From: an uncultured Gammaproteobacteria bacterium
GTDB lineage: Bacteria > Pseudomonadota > Gammaproteobacteria > Arenicellales > Poriferihabitantaceae
DNA length: 64,000 nt
NCBI GenBank assembly: GCA_947259885.1
Contig: CAMYNW010000017.1
Location: 1-64,000 of the forward strand
Direction: 5' to 3'
This document shows positions 1-8,593 of the stretch, one piece after another. A program made the translations under genes and the position numbers. Position 1 is the first letter of the stretch, and each line of letters starts with the position of its first letter. The notes below the pieces were generated by a model. The model ran no database searches, was not told the DNA's origin, and saw only the letters and a list, made by a program, of their open reading frames with translations.

Positions 1-312
1 AGTGAGCTAAAAATGCTTTTGAAGCCCCACTATCAACGATGTGCGCCGAGAAATATCTGCCGTTGCCCCACTGATAGTTTTCGTTTCGCGTTTTCACACA
101 ACCTGGAGCAAACTGAGCCGTTTGTGCTATTTTGGAGAACGTCCGCTTTGTTCCTGATTGTCAGATCAAATTGAGTTTCAGTTTTTAAACTGAAAGATCA
201 AATCTAAGCTTTTACAAATTAGGCGTGTTACAAATTAGGCGTGCATCACATCTGATACATCCGCTATGGTTGTCGATCACGCGGCAGGGATCAGTCATTA
301 ACCTAGTATGGA
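1..312. other. Intergenic stretch with a palindrome and tandem repeat
   Basis: No coding region is supported here. At 176-195 there is a perfect palindrome with 9-bp arms (TTTCAGTTT, spacer TT, AAACTGAAA), flanked on both sides by the direct repeat GATCAAAT (164-171 and 196-203). At 212-243 a 16-bp unit starting TTACAAATT is duplicated perfectly in tandem. The palindrome has no clean T tract on either side, so it fits an operator at least as well as a terminator. Confidence 0.5.
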
Positions 313-1803
313 TTACCCTATAGAAGCCGTAGACAGTAGCCACAACCCAAATACCGTATAGCCCACCATAAGAATTGCCATAAAGGCCTGACTTATACCT
401 GTCACCCACATGCTTTGATTACTGGAATGATAAAGCTCTTTGGCAATTAAATGCGCAACAACAATGCCGAGTATATGCCCAATGACAATTACAACAGTCT
501 GGATAGTCCAGATTATGGACACGCTGTAAATATTACTGAGGAACGACGTTGTGACATGAAGAGCATGTGAATCACTGGTCCAGCCCATGTTGAGCGGATC
601 TGAAAATGCAATCAGAGCATACTGGCCGTTTACCAGTAAGACAGTAAGATAATGGGCCAGGTGAAACGCGATAGAAATCGGGATAATGGAATACACCAGT
701 CTTCCACTAGCCGCAACCCAGGGAGCGGAGCCGGACCCCTGGTTGTTTCCAGTTGCGATTTTCCCTCCAAACAACACAGCACACGAGAACAAGGTGGCGA
801 GTACGGTAAAACCAAGGCATATACCCAACGTATTTTCAAACTGAACAACACTTCGTCCAGGAAAGTACAATGGATTGATACCTGTCCAGCTCAGCCAAGT
901 AAATGTTTTTGAAAATCCGTCAAACGAAACAGAGCTCAAGGTTAATAGAACAAACAACGTTCCCGATAAAGTCAACGCCGGGAGAAAAACTAGAGATCTC
1001 CCGGGCCATGTTAAATAAAAGCGTACTTTTTGTCTGCCAAGTTTTGCATCCATGTGCCGCTCACGAACTAGAGGCGAACAATGGCCAACTAATCTAAAGA
1101 ATATTGAAAACGGTTCCGCTCGGGAGCGCCATGTCTGCTCGCCAAAAAGCAAGATGCCGATAAAATGCACCGACCAGTATATTGAGATCGCTATGGCCAA
1201 CCTCGGCGGACTCTCAGGCGCCAGGTCGACAAGCTCAAACCAAATAAATCCGAAATAAAACAGAATCGCTGGGGAATAACCAAGAGCTCTGGGAAACTTA
1301 AATGGTGGAATCTTGAGGCTGCTAGAACGGCGAAGCAGCCACACGGGGCCGCTCCAAGGATTTAAATGATTCCAAAGATTTCCAACTAGAAACTGCAGCA
1401 AGGTAAATCCAACCCACCACAAGGTCCAGATGAATAATGGCAACGGATTTGAAAGCGGATCACTTGAGCCTGTGAGCCCGGCGATAACAAGGAGCAGTAG
1501 CAGCAGGAATGAGAGATTACTGCTCCAAATATTACTTATCACAGGTAGCGAAAAAATAGCTCGGCGGTAATTCACTAGCACCGCAAGCCACTCTGTGCGC
1601 GCTAAAGACACCAATATAAAAGTTATCAAAACTGCGAGTGCGCCGCCTGCAATGTAGTACCCTGTGGGCAGCAACATCACCAATCCACGCTCTGCACTAT
1701 GGGACAAGGCGGCAGCAGGAAACAATAGAACGACTAAGACCGAGAGGAATCTCAGGAAATATATCGTTCCCACAAAGTCATTGGGTATAATTCTGTGAAA
1801 CAT
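313..1803 (-). CDS. Polytopic inner-membrane protein of unknown function
   Basis: A 496-residue protein with roughly ten or more hydrophobic segments along its whole length and no soluble domain. A conserved-looking NPWSGP motif lies at about residue 150 and several Trp-rich loops are visible. It loosely resembles large membrane proteins sometimes annotated as fenitrothion hydrolase, but I see no catalytic motif and make no functional claim. It is transcribed divergently from pncA, and its first codons overlap the longest form of the pncA reading frame, which supports a later pncA start. Confidence 0.6.
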   Translation of the reverse strand: MFHRIIPNDFVGTIYFLRFLSVLVVLLFPAAALSHSAERGLVMLLPTGYYIAGGALAVLITFILVSLARTEWLAVLVNYRRAIFSLPVISNIWSSNLSFLLLLLLVIAGLTGSSDPLSNPLPLFIWTLWWVGFTLLQFLVGNLWNHLNPWSGPVWLLRRSSSLKIPPFKFPRALGYSPAILFYFGFIWFELVDLAPESPPRLAIAISIYWSVHFIGILLFGEQTWRSRAEPFSIFFRLVGHCSPLVRERHMDAKLGRQKVRFYLTWPGRSLVFLPALTLSGTLFVLLTLSSVSFDGFSKTFTWLSWTGINPLYFPGRSVVQFENTLGICLGFTVLATLFSCAVLFGGKIATGNNQGSGSAPWVAASGRLVYSIIPISIAFHLAHYLTVLLVNGQYALIAFSDPLNMGWTSDSHALHVTTSFLSNIYSVSIIWTIQTVVIVIGHILGIVVAHLIAKELYHSSNQSMWVTGISQAFMAILMVGYTVFGLWLLSTASIG

Positions 1804-1818
1804 AGTCAGGTTAGAAAC

Positions 1819-2436
1819 ATGAATAGTTCTGAGAGCACTGCGTTAATTGTAATTGATGTTCAGAACGACTTTTGTCCCGGTGGTGCACTCGCCATAAATA
1901 AGGGTGACGAAATTGTAGCCCCCGTCAATAAGCTGATGGATCAGTTTAATAATATCGTGTTTACTCAAGACTGGCACCCCGAAGACCATGTGAGTTTCGC
2001 GGCTAACCAGCCAAACTCAGCTCCTTTTGAAACCATTGAACTAAGCTATGGCACGCAGACACTATGGCCATCGCATTGCGTCATGGGTAGTAATGGCGCC
2101 GCGTTTCATGCTGATCTCGACACAAGCAAGTGCCAGATGATCGTTCGAAAAGGATTTCGATCCAAAATCGATAGTTACTCTGCTTTTTTTGAAAACGATC
2201 ATACAACTGCAACAGGTTTACATGGATACCTTAGGGATCGTTCGATATCAAATGTTGTAATGGTCGGTCTCGCCACCGATTACTGCGTAGCCTGGTCCGC
2301 TATCGACGCCGCAAATTTAGGGCTTGAGACCACGGTTGTTCTCTCCGCATGCCGCGCTATTGATCTCGATGGTTCACTTGAGGCACAGACGCAGGCAATG
2401 AAGCGGGCGGGTGTTAACTTAGTGGAGACGCTTTAA
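1819..2436 (+). CDS. pncA: Nicotinamidase (PncA family)
   Basis: Cysteine hydrolase of the isochorismatase-like superfamily that deamidates nicotinamide to nicotinate in NAD salvage. With the ATG at 1819 as start (205 residues), the expected Asp-Lys-Cys triad is visible: Asp13 in the IDVQNDF motif, Lys111 in VRKGF and Cys156 in ATDYC. The DWHPEDHVSF segment carries the metal-ligand pattern of nicotinamidases. An upstream in-frame GTG at 1795 would overlap the divergent membrane gene and add eight residues lacking family similarity, so I prefer 1819. The end abuts the convergent livF gene. Confidence 0.88.
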   Translation: MNSSESTALIVIDVQNDFCPGGALAINKGDEIVAPVNKLMDQFNNIVFTQDWHPEDHVSFAANQPNSAPFETIELSYGTQTLWPSHCVMGSNGAAFHADLDTSKCQMIVRKGFRSKIDSYSAFFENDHTTATGLHGYLRDRSISNVVMVGLATDYCVAWSAIDAANLGLETTVVLSACRAIDLDGSLEAQTQAMKRAGVNLVETL

Positions 2437-3128
2437 ATACCAACATAGTGGCGCATTAAATCCGGTTCGTTTGCCAGTTCGTCGCGCTCCATTTCAGCCT
2501 TAACATAGCCGTTTTCGATGAAGGCTACGCGGTTAGCGACTGGTAGTACTGCATCAATCCGCTGCTCCACCAACAGTATTCCTACGCCCTGCTCACGAAG
2601 TTTAAGAACCACATCTCGAATGCTTGCGATCATTGAGGGCATGAGCCCTTCTGTTGGCTCGTCCAGTAATAAAACCCCGGGCTGCAGACACAATGCCCTA
2701 GCCATCGCCAACATCTGCTGCTCACCGCCACTCAAGGTACCGGACTCTTGTTTAAGGCGCTCTTTTAGGACCGGGAACAGCTTAAATATTCTGTCAAGGG
2801 AATGACTATCCTCGCCTTTGATCAACATGCCAATTTGCAGATTTTCCTTTACCGTCAACTCGGCAAATAACCTTCGCCCCTGTGGAACATAACCAATACC
2901 TTTACGCGGTATTTCATGGGCGCCCAGTCCGCTGATTTCACAGTCACCCAACATGATAGAGCCATTATGCTCGACTAAGCCCATGATCGACTTCAGTATT
3001 GTTGTCTTACCTGCGCCATTACGCCCGAGCAAGCATAAGACCTCGCCCGTATTCACATGTAGCGTCAACTCGCGAAGAACCTGAACGCTGCCGTAGAAAC
3101 TGTTTAGATTTTCAATTGATAGCTTCAT
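2433..3128 (-). CDS. livF: Branched-chain-type ABC importer ATPase (LivF-like)
   Basis: The second ATP-binding subunit of a hydrophobic amino acid uptake (HAAT) transporter, 231 residues. Walker A (GRNGAGKTT), the signature LSGGEQQ, Walker B (LLLDEPTEG) and a switch motif in LLVEQ are all present. Its ATG overlaps the TGA of livG by four bases, so translation is probably coupled. It is the last gene of the operon that begins near 12555. Family assignment is firm. The substrate is not, because HAAT systems also carry urea, amides and other small amides or amino acids. Confidence 0.9.
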   Translation of the reverse strand: MKLSIENLNSFYGSVQVLRELTLHVNTGEVLCLLGRNGAGKTTILKSIMGLVEHNGSIMLGDCEISGLGAHEIPRKGIGYVPQGRRLFAELTVKENLQIGMLIKGEDSHSLDRIFKLFPVLKERLKQESGTLSGGEQQMLAMARALCLQPGVLLLDEPTEGLMPSMIASIRDVVLKLREQGVGILLVEQRIDAVLPVANRVAFIENGYVKAEMERDELANEPDLMRHYVGI

Positions 3129-3832
3129 GATCCAAGATAGGCGGCCTGCACCGCATCATTTCTCCGAATCTCTTCTGGCAATCCTTCTGCTAACACCCGA
3201 CCCCGATCCATCACAGTAATTCTCTGTGCAAGTTTCATTACAACATGCATATTATGTTCGATCAGTAAAACAGTCGCAGTATTATTGATGTCCGACACGA
3301 GTTCGCAAAACTGTTCGATCTCCATATCGGACAGGCCCTGAGTGGGCTCATCGAGTATCAACAATTTCGGTGACATGGCGAGCCCCATTGCCACTTCAAG
3401 CACACGCTGATGACCGTAGGCAAGAGATCCAGCAATCTCATCTGCAAGCTCTGGAATACCCGACCTTGTAAGAGCGTCTTGCACTCTATAAGCCGCATCC
3501 CGGGATTTATCAGTGGCGTTTTGCGCAGCAATGGCAACGTTTTCTCTTACGCTCAGTTTGGAATAGATGCTGGTTATTTGGAATGTATAGGCGATACCTT
3601 GTCGTGCGCGTTTAAAAGCAGGCAGCCCAGTTATATCCTGGTTTTCAAAAATAATACTCCCGTCAGTAGCTTCGAGACGTCCGCACAATAAGCTGACAAA
3701 AGTAGTTTTTCCGGCACCATTGGGGCCAATAATGGCGCGAATCTCTCCTGTCTCAAGCTCGAAATTAACTTCATCCACCGCGCGCAGTCCACCAAAGTAT
3801 TTGCTAAGTCGGCGTGCACTCAATAATGTCAT
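3125..3832 (-). CDS. livG: Branched-chain-type ABC importer ATPase (LivG-like)
   Basis: First ATPase of the importer, about 235 residues. Walker A is GPNGAGKTT, the signature region is LAYGHQRVLEVA (a relaxed LSGGQ as usual in LivG), Walker B is LLILDEPTQG and the H-loop is LLIEHNM. I choose the ATG at 3832 over the in-frame one at 3850 because it produces a four-base ATGA overlap with the stop codon of livM, the same arrangement as the livG-livF junction. Confidence 0.9.
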   Translation of the reverse strand: MTLLSARRLSKYFGGLRAVDEVNFELETGEIRAIIGPNGAGKTTFVSLLCGRLEATDGSIIFENQDITGLPAFKRARQGIAYTFQITSIYSKLSVRENVAIAAQNATDKSRDAAYRVQDALTRSGIPELADEIAGSLAYGHQRVLEVAMGLAMSPKLLILDEPTQGLSDMEIEQFCELVSDINNTATVLLIEHNMHVVMKLAQRITVMDRGRVLAEGLPEEIRRNDAVQAAYLGS

Positions 3833-4788
3833 GGCAACCACCCAAACCATCGATTACGTACCGCTCCTAAAAGGCCCCGGGGGAAAAATAACACCAGTAT
3901 GACTAGAACAATTCCAGCTACTAACAAATAGGCTGAGGTGTACTCACTGGTAATGTCTATTAAATAAAACATTAGAGCCGTGCCGAGAAACGGCCCCAGA
4001 ACTGTTCCCGCACCACCCAGCAAAGTGTAGAGTAACGGATCGATAGAGTATTGAATGGTTGCAAACGAAGAGCCTATGTAGGCAAACATCAATGCATATC
4101 CGGCACCCGAAGAAGCTGAGATGGTACCGGAAACCACCAATACCTTTAATTTGATCAGAAAGGTGTTGTATCCAAGCATTTTGGTTCTAGCCTCGTTTTC
4201 GCGAATAGCAATTAACGACCGGCCGAAATCTCCTCGTACAAGTAACCAAACTGATGCCATCACAATTGCCAGTAACATCAATGCCAAGTTATAACGTGTT
4301 CCGGGGTGTGTCAGGGAAAGCTGCTGACCGAATAACACGAATTGCCTGGCAGATTCGGGCATCACCAACCCCTCATCACCTCTCGTATAGGTAGTGAAGT
4401 AAACAATGGTGAGATAAGCGACCTGGGAAAACATCAGAGTTACAATCATGAATGCAACGCCTGTAGTCCGTAACGCAATCAATCCGATGGCCAGCGATAG
4501 AACGACACCACACGCGATGCCGACCATAAAGGAGAGGGGCACACTCCAACCCAGGTGATAAGCCGAAAGGCCTGCGCCATACATGCCCGCCGCAAAAAAC
4601 ATAGCATGGCCTAGGCTAAGCAGGCCGGTGTAACCAAAAAGCAGATTAAATCCCATTGCGAATACGGCCAGCAGCATGATGCGGGTGACCGACAGATGAT
4701 GATACTCTGGGAGAAAAAACTGGAGTAAAAATAGCCCGGCCAGCACCCCGGCATGAAGAAAAATAGATTTGGCTTGCTCACTGCTCAT
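3829..4788 (-). CDS. livM: Branched-chain-type ABC importer permease (LivM-like)
   Basis: A 319-residue inner-membrane permease with about nine hydrophobic segments. The LivM-type core reads FNLLFGYTGLLSLGHAMFF near residues 45-65, and a later segment GGAGTVLGPFLG is typical of the family. It starts two bases after the stop of livH and overlaps livG, so it sits in one transcript with both. It should form a heterodimer with LivH. Confidence 0.9.
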   Translation of the reverse strand: MSSEQAKSIFLHAGVLAGLFLLQFFLPEYHHLSVTRIMLLAVFAMGFNLLFGYTGLLSLGHAMFFAAGMYGAGLSAYHLGWSVPLSFMVGIACGVVLSLAIGLIALRTTGVAFMIVTLMFSQVAYLTIVYFTTYTRGDEGLVMPESARQFVLFGQQLSLTHPGTRYNLALMLLAIVMASVWLLVRGDFGRSLIAIRENEARTKMLGYNTFLIKLKVLVVSGTISASSGAGYALMFAYIGSSFATIQYSIDPLLYTLLGGAGTVLGPFLGTALMFYLIDITSEYTSAYLLVAGIVLVILVLFFPRGLLGAVRNRWFGWLP

Positions 4789-4790
4789 AG

Positions 4791-5675
4791 CTAAAGCTGG
4801 CTTCGACTACCGAATAATCCTTCAGGCTTAAAAACCAGCACCATTGCAACTAGCAAGGTAGATACCATTTTGGCAAGTGTTGGCGAAAAGAAAACTGAAA
4901 TAATGCCGTCGCTAAGGCCAATGATCAGTGCTGCCACAAGGGTCCCGCGAATACTCCCAAGACCACCAATAATCACAACAATAAAAGATAGTAACAACGG
5001 GTCCCTACCCATCAGATAGTGCGCTTGCTGGATCGGCACAATAAGCACTGCTGCAACAGCGGCGAGTCCTGCGCCAGTTGCAAACACGATGGCATACACC
5101 TGATTCACCGCGATTCCAAAATTTTGAGCGGTTTCGCGGTCATATTGTGTCGCCCGCATCACCAGCCCCAGGCGAGTGCGGGTGATTACATACCACACTG
5201 CAAGTAACAGCATAATTGCAGCACAGATAACAAGCAGTTTGTACCCAGAGTATCCAAACCATGGAAACTCGATCAGAAAGTAAAACGGCGTATCCACCGG
5301 TCGCGCATCCGGACCGAAAGTGATCAACACAAGTTGCTGGACGATATAAAGAATGCCTATAGTGGCAACGATTGTTGCCTCCGGGTCATATTCAACTTTT
5401 CTTAGAATAAGTCGTTCAACAAAATACGCAATGACACCTACTAGAAGTGGGCCGATAATTATTGCTGCTACGAATCCAATAGCAGGGTTCCCTGCAAACC
5501 AGCCGGTGATCCACCAAGCCAGCACTGCTCCCAGCATATAAAATTCTCCATGGGCCACATTTACCACGCGCATCACGCCAAATACCAAGGAAAGGCCTAA
5601 GGCAATAAGGCAAAGAACTGCCGCTTGCACCAAACCTTCCAGAGTGGCGAGAAAAAGGAATGGACCGAAATCCAT
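4791..5675 (-). CDS. livH: Branched-chain-type ABC importer permease (LivH-like)
   Basis: A 294-residue permease with about eight membrane segments. The N-terminal LGLSLVFGVMRVVNVAHGEF and the later GGLGSIRGTLVAALIIG are LivH hallmarks. It is the partner of LivM. It is separated from the upstream binding-protein gene by an 82-base gap holding a strong hairpin, a layout that usually lets the binding protein be made in excess over the membrane subunits. Confidence 0.9.
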   Translation of the reverse strand: MDFGPFLFLATLEGLVQAAVLCLIALGLSLVFGVMRVVNVAHGEFYMLGAVLAWWITGWFAGNPAIGFVAAIIIGPLLVGVIAYFVERLILRKVEYDPEATIVATIGILYIVQQLVLITFGPDARPVDTPFYFLIEFPWFGYSGYKLLVICAAIMLLLAVWYVITRTRLGLVMRATQYDRETAQNFGIAVNQVYAIVFATGAGLAAVAAVLIVPIQQAHYLMGRDPLLLSFIVVIIGGLGSIRGTLVAALIIGLSDGIISVFFSPTLAKMVSTLLVAMVLVFKPEGLFGSRSQL

Positions 5676-5698
5676 ACTAGCTCAACGATAAATTGTTG

Positions 5699-5739
5699 GG
5701 TAAAAAATAAAGGCAATGACCCGATTGGATCATTGCCTT
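5699..5739 (-). terminator. Hairpin with U tract between binding-protein and permease genes
   Basis: Reading the minus strand, arms AAGGCAATGA and TCATTGCCTT (10 bp, perfect) extend through two further pairs after one mismatch and close on a four-base loop. They are followed by TTATTTTTTA. This is a Rho-independent terminator or attenuator oriented with the operon. Because the downstream permease genes have no obvious promoter, partial read-through is the likely design. Confidence 0.75.
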
Positions 5740-5757
5740 AAAGAAGTAGATTTCCGA

Positions 5758-7062
5758 TTAGAGCGCCATCTTTGTGTAGTCCCCTTCGGGTTCATACATG
5801 CCATCTTCAATGGATGTCTTCTGCACCACATTTAGCCTTTGCCCTTCTACCTTGGAAATGTATTGATGACCAAATGATTGGTGTATTTGCGGATTAAAGA
5901 CCTTAGAACCTTGGGGATGGTTCCGACTCTCTTCAAATGTTGTCAATGCTTCCATCGCTTCGATAAAAGCAGGACGATCAGCCGCGCTATTGTAACCACA
6001 GGCCTCCATGGCCTGCTTAATAATAAACAGGGTTTCCCAGCAACCGAACATATGAGCATAAGTTGAAACATCCTTGGGATCACTAAGACTGGCGCCATTT
6101 CCATCAACCCCTACTGCAGCACGGAAAAACTTATCGTACTCAGTTTGGTTTGCCTGTGCATAGCGTGGATTACCTTCCCAAAAATAAGTCCCCTCAAGAA
6201 ACTCCAGCTGTGGGGTTGCAAGATCCACAGCCTCAAGTGAATCGATAAATCCGAAAATTTCAGGACGCTTGCTGCCGAAATGCTGACCCATTTCTTTAAC
6301 GAAAGTAAGCACACCAGGCCCAACCATAACGTGATAGAGCACCTCTGTATCCTTGGGGACGCGTGGAAAATAACGTGTAAAAGAAGTCTCGGTGGGTGGT
6401 ATGGCTATAAGCTCGAGAACCTCTCCACCCTGTTGTGCAATGGCAGTAGAAAAGTAATCTCGATGATCATGGCCAAAAGCAAAGTCCGGAAAGATCATAG
6501 TTACTTTTTTGCCTAGATTGCCGGCTACCCATGGCGCCATGGAAATCACCTGGGATTTTACATCGGTAATTCCTGGTTGAAACACATAGCGATTTAACTT
6601 TCCGGACGCCACGTGATGACCTTCCGAAACTACTATATATGGCAACTTCAATTCGCCGGCGCGTGGTGAGGAACCAATGACCACATGGGAGAACAAGGTA
6701 CCGTAGGCGACATCTACTTTATGCTGGGTCGCAAATTTTTCAACCACTTCCGCGCCGCGTTTAGGATCAGTACCGTCATCTTCCACAATCAACTCTATAG
6801 GTCGGCCATTTATCCCACCTTCATCATTGATCAATTTTACCGCGGCTGCAGCAGTGCGTTCATACCAGCGACCATAAGATGCTCCAATCCCGGTTCGATG
6901 AAACTGGGCTCCGATTTTAATAGGCTCACTGGCAGCATAGGCGCGTGGAAATAAGCTTGGTGAATATTTAGAAACCAGGCCGACCCCAGCTGCGACGCCT
7001 AGTGTTTTAATGGTCCGACGACGATCTTGCTGGTGTATTTGTTTATGTATTTTTTTACTCAT
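5758..7062 (-). CDS. ABC importer periplasmic binding protein with Tat signal
   Basis: A 434-residue type I solute-binding protein for the LivHMGF importer. The N terminus carries a twin-arginine signal (DRRRTIKTLG followed by a hydrophobic stretch and an AYA-A cleavage site near residue 44), so it is probably exported folded. The mature start EPIKIGAQFHRTG and the later INGRPIELIVEDDGTDP are typical of LivK/UrtA/AmiC-like proteins. Spacing to the methyltransferase gene upstream is 29 bases. The ligand cannot be read from sequence. The enzymes encoded upstream suggest a methylated amine, betaine or amide (inference). Confidence 0.87.
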   Translation of the reverse strand: MSKKIHKQIHQQDRRRTIKTLGVAAGVGLVSKYSPSLFPRAYAASEPIKIGAQFHRTGIGASYGRWYERTAAAAVKLINDEGGINGRPIELIVEDDGTDPKRGAEVVEKFATQHKVDVAYGTLFSHVVIGSSPRAGELKLPYIVVSEGHHVASGKLNRYVFQPGITDVKSQVISMAPWVAGNLGKKVTMIFPDFAFGHDHRDYFSTAIAQQGGEVLELIAIPPTETSFTRYFPRVPKDTEVLYHVMVGPGVLTFVKEMGQHFGSKRPEIFGFIDSLEAVDLATPQLEFLEGTYFWEGNPRYAQANQTEYDKFFRAAVGVDGNGASLSDPKDVSTYAHMFGCWETLFIIKQAMEACGYNSAADRPAFIEAMEALTTFEESRNHPQGSKVFNPQIHQSFGHQYISKVEGQRLNVVQKTSIEDGMYEPEGDYTKMAL

Positions 7063-7091
7063 GACTAATTCCTCTTCTTGGTGGATTGCGG

Positions 7092-7925
7092 TTAGCTTTT
7101 ACGCGCAAGTATTCTCACTCCACCTAGTTTACCTGAACGAAAATGCCGGTTAACCAGGTCATAAAATTCTTCCATTGCGTTAAATGTGGGCTCACCTTGA
7201 ACCCGTATATGCCGATCCTTAGCATTTCGATAATGGGCTAACCGATCAGTGGTAAATTGGGTCCAGTCTTCGGACATATCGTCACATTCAAGGATTTCAA
7301 AACCGGCTTTCACAAAATCCATTTTATATCCGTCCATACCCGGCAGGTAGGCCGCGTATATGCCGGTCTTGAGTTCTTCAGTCTCCTCTCGACTCATCAC
7401 ATTTCGACTGAACAAATCCTCGGCGAAATAAAGACCACCGGGCTCCAGAATCTCGCGTGAAATTTCAAGTAACTTAGGACGATCCGGAATATGATATATC
7501 GCCAACCAGCTTACAATGCAGTCGAATTTTTGGTCTCCCCAACCATAGTTAAGAAAATCTCCTGCCAGGTGTTCAACACTAGCCGATAAACCACAACGTT
7601 CGGTTAACTCTGCAGCAAGCTCGTTCTGATCTGGCTGTAGTTCAAGAGCGGTCACATTGGCCTGGGTCTTGGCTGCAATATGCCGAGCCGGCCCACCTAG
7701 ACCCGAACCAATTTCAAGCACCCTGGAGTTATCCTGGATCGACAGCATGTCAATTGCGTGGTCTACCGCATCGGTGCCGTGATAGTGAAGTTGGTCAAAT
7801 GCGCTAAGTTCGCTGGCTTCAAGAGGCGCATTCTTGTCCTTGCCAATTTCAGCCAGTTCGTTATGAATTCGCTCTATATGAGTGTAGAGCTTCATCGACT
7901 TTATCTGTGTAGCATGATCAGACAT
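7092..7925 (-). CDS. Class I SAM-dependent methyltransferase
   Basis: A 277-residue methyltransferase. Motif I is VLEIGSGLGGPARH (about residues 89-102), followed by ALELQPDQ (motif II) and a post-motif FDCIVSWLAIYHI segment. The layout resembles sarcosine/dimethylglycine and other small-molecule N-methyltransferases more than rRNA or protein enzymes, but the substrate is not determined. It lies between the binding-protein gene and a flavodoxin-like gene in the same minus-strand operon, so a role in one-carbon or methylamine metabolism is a reasonable inference. Confidence 0.8.
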   Translation of the reverse strand: MSDHATQIKSMKLYTHIERIHNELAEIGKDKNAPLEASELSAFDQLHYHGTDAVDHAIDMLSIQDNSRVLEIGSGLGGPARHIAAKTQANVTALELQPDQNELAAELTERCGLSASVEHLAGDFLNYGWGDQKFDCIVSWLAIYHIPDRPKLLEISREILEPGGLYFAEDLFSRNVMSREETEELKTGIYAAYLPGMDGYKMDFVKAGFEILECDDMSEDWTQFTTDRLAHYRNAKDRHIRVQGEPTFNAMEEFYDLVNRHFRSGKLGGVRILARKS

Positions 7926-7980
7926 AGGTTTTCTTAATGCCGATGCGTAAGGATTGCCTCATTATAACGACAACCCTGGA

Positions 7981-8442
7981 TTAATATATACCCGCATCCA
8001 GACCCGCCGCCATCATCAATCCGAGTTCTTTGCAGTCAGACACAAAGGCATCACAAAAGTCCCCTTTCATCACCAATGGCTCCCGGATATGCTTCCATCG
8101 CAGGCCGGTCACGATTCTCTCCACGCTTGTTTTTGCTCCCTGGCCGTCCAGCCCGCCCTTCACATATAGCGCAAACGGCAGCGCTTCAGTATGTTCCAGA
8201 CATGGGTAGTAAATCCGTTCAAGAAAATCTTTAATCAGGCCGCTCATGTACCCAAAATTTTCAGTCGTCCCAAGAATAAATCCGTCAGCCCACAACACGT
8301 TGTCGGGCTCCGCATCCAGTGGCTCCAGGTTCACTATATTTAGATCTTCAAACTGCTCCTGAGTGGCGCCGCTTACCACTGCCTGTTGCAACACTCTGGT
8401 GTTGTCTGATGGGCAGTTAGAAACAATCAGAAGATTAGGCAT
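7981..8442 (-). CDS. Flavodoxin-like / NAD(P)H oxidoreductase family protein
   Basis: A 153-residue protein with a flavodoxin-like fold signature: LLIVSNCPSDNTRVL at the N terminus in the FMN phosphate-loop position, ADGFILGTTENFGYMSG matching the second FMN loop, and KGDF near the end. It is shorter than typical WrbA or NQO proteins. It could act as a small electron carrier or reductase for the neighbouring flavoenzyme or methyltransferase system (inference). A gap of about 150 bases separates it from the MttB-like gene upstream. Confidence 0.7.
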   Translation of the reverse strand: MPNLLIVSNCPSDNTRVLQQAVVSGATQEQFEDLNIVNLEPLDAEPDNVLWADGFILGTTENFGYMSGLIKDFLERIYYPCLEHTEALPFALYVKGGLDGQGAKTSVERIVTGLRWKHIREPLVMKGDFCDAFVSDCKELGLMMAAGLDAGIY

Positions 8443-8593
8443 GCAGGTTTATTGACTCTGAAATCGCAGCAGAAAATTTATACCCTAGCAGAATATCGAC
8501 ACTAGACTGGACATTTCTCAATTGTAAAACAAATCAAGGACAAGACTGGTGTTATACCAGTAGCCGGGTTTGAGTAATACGATCTCCGCATTC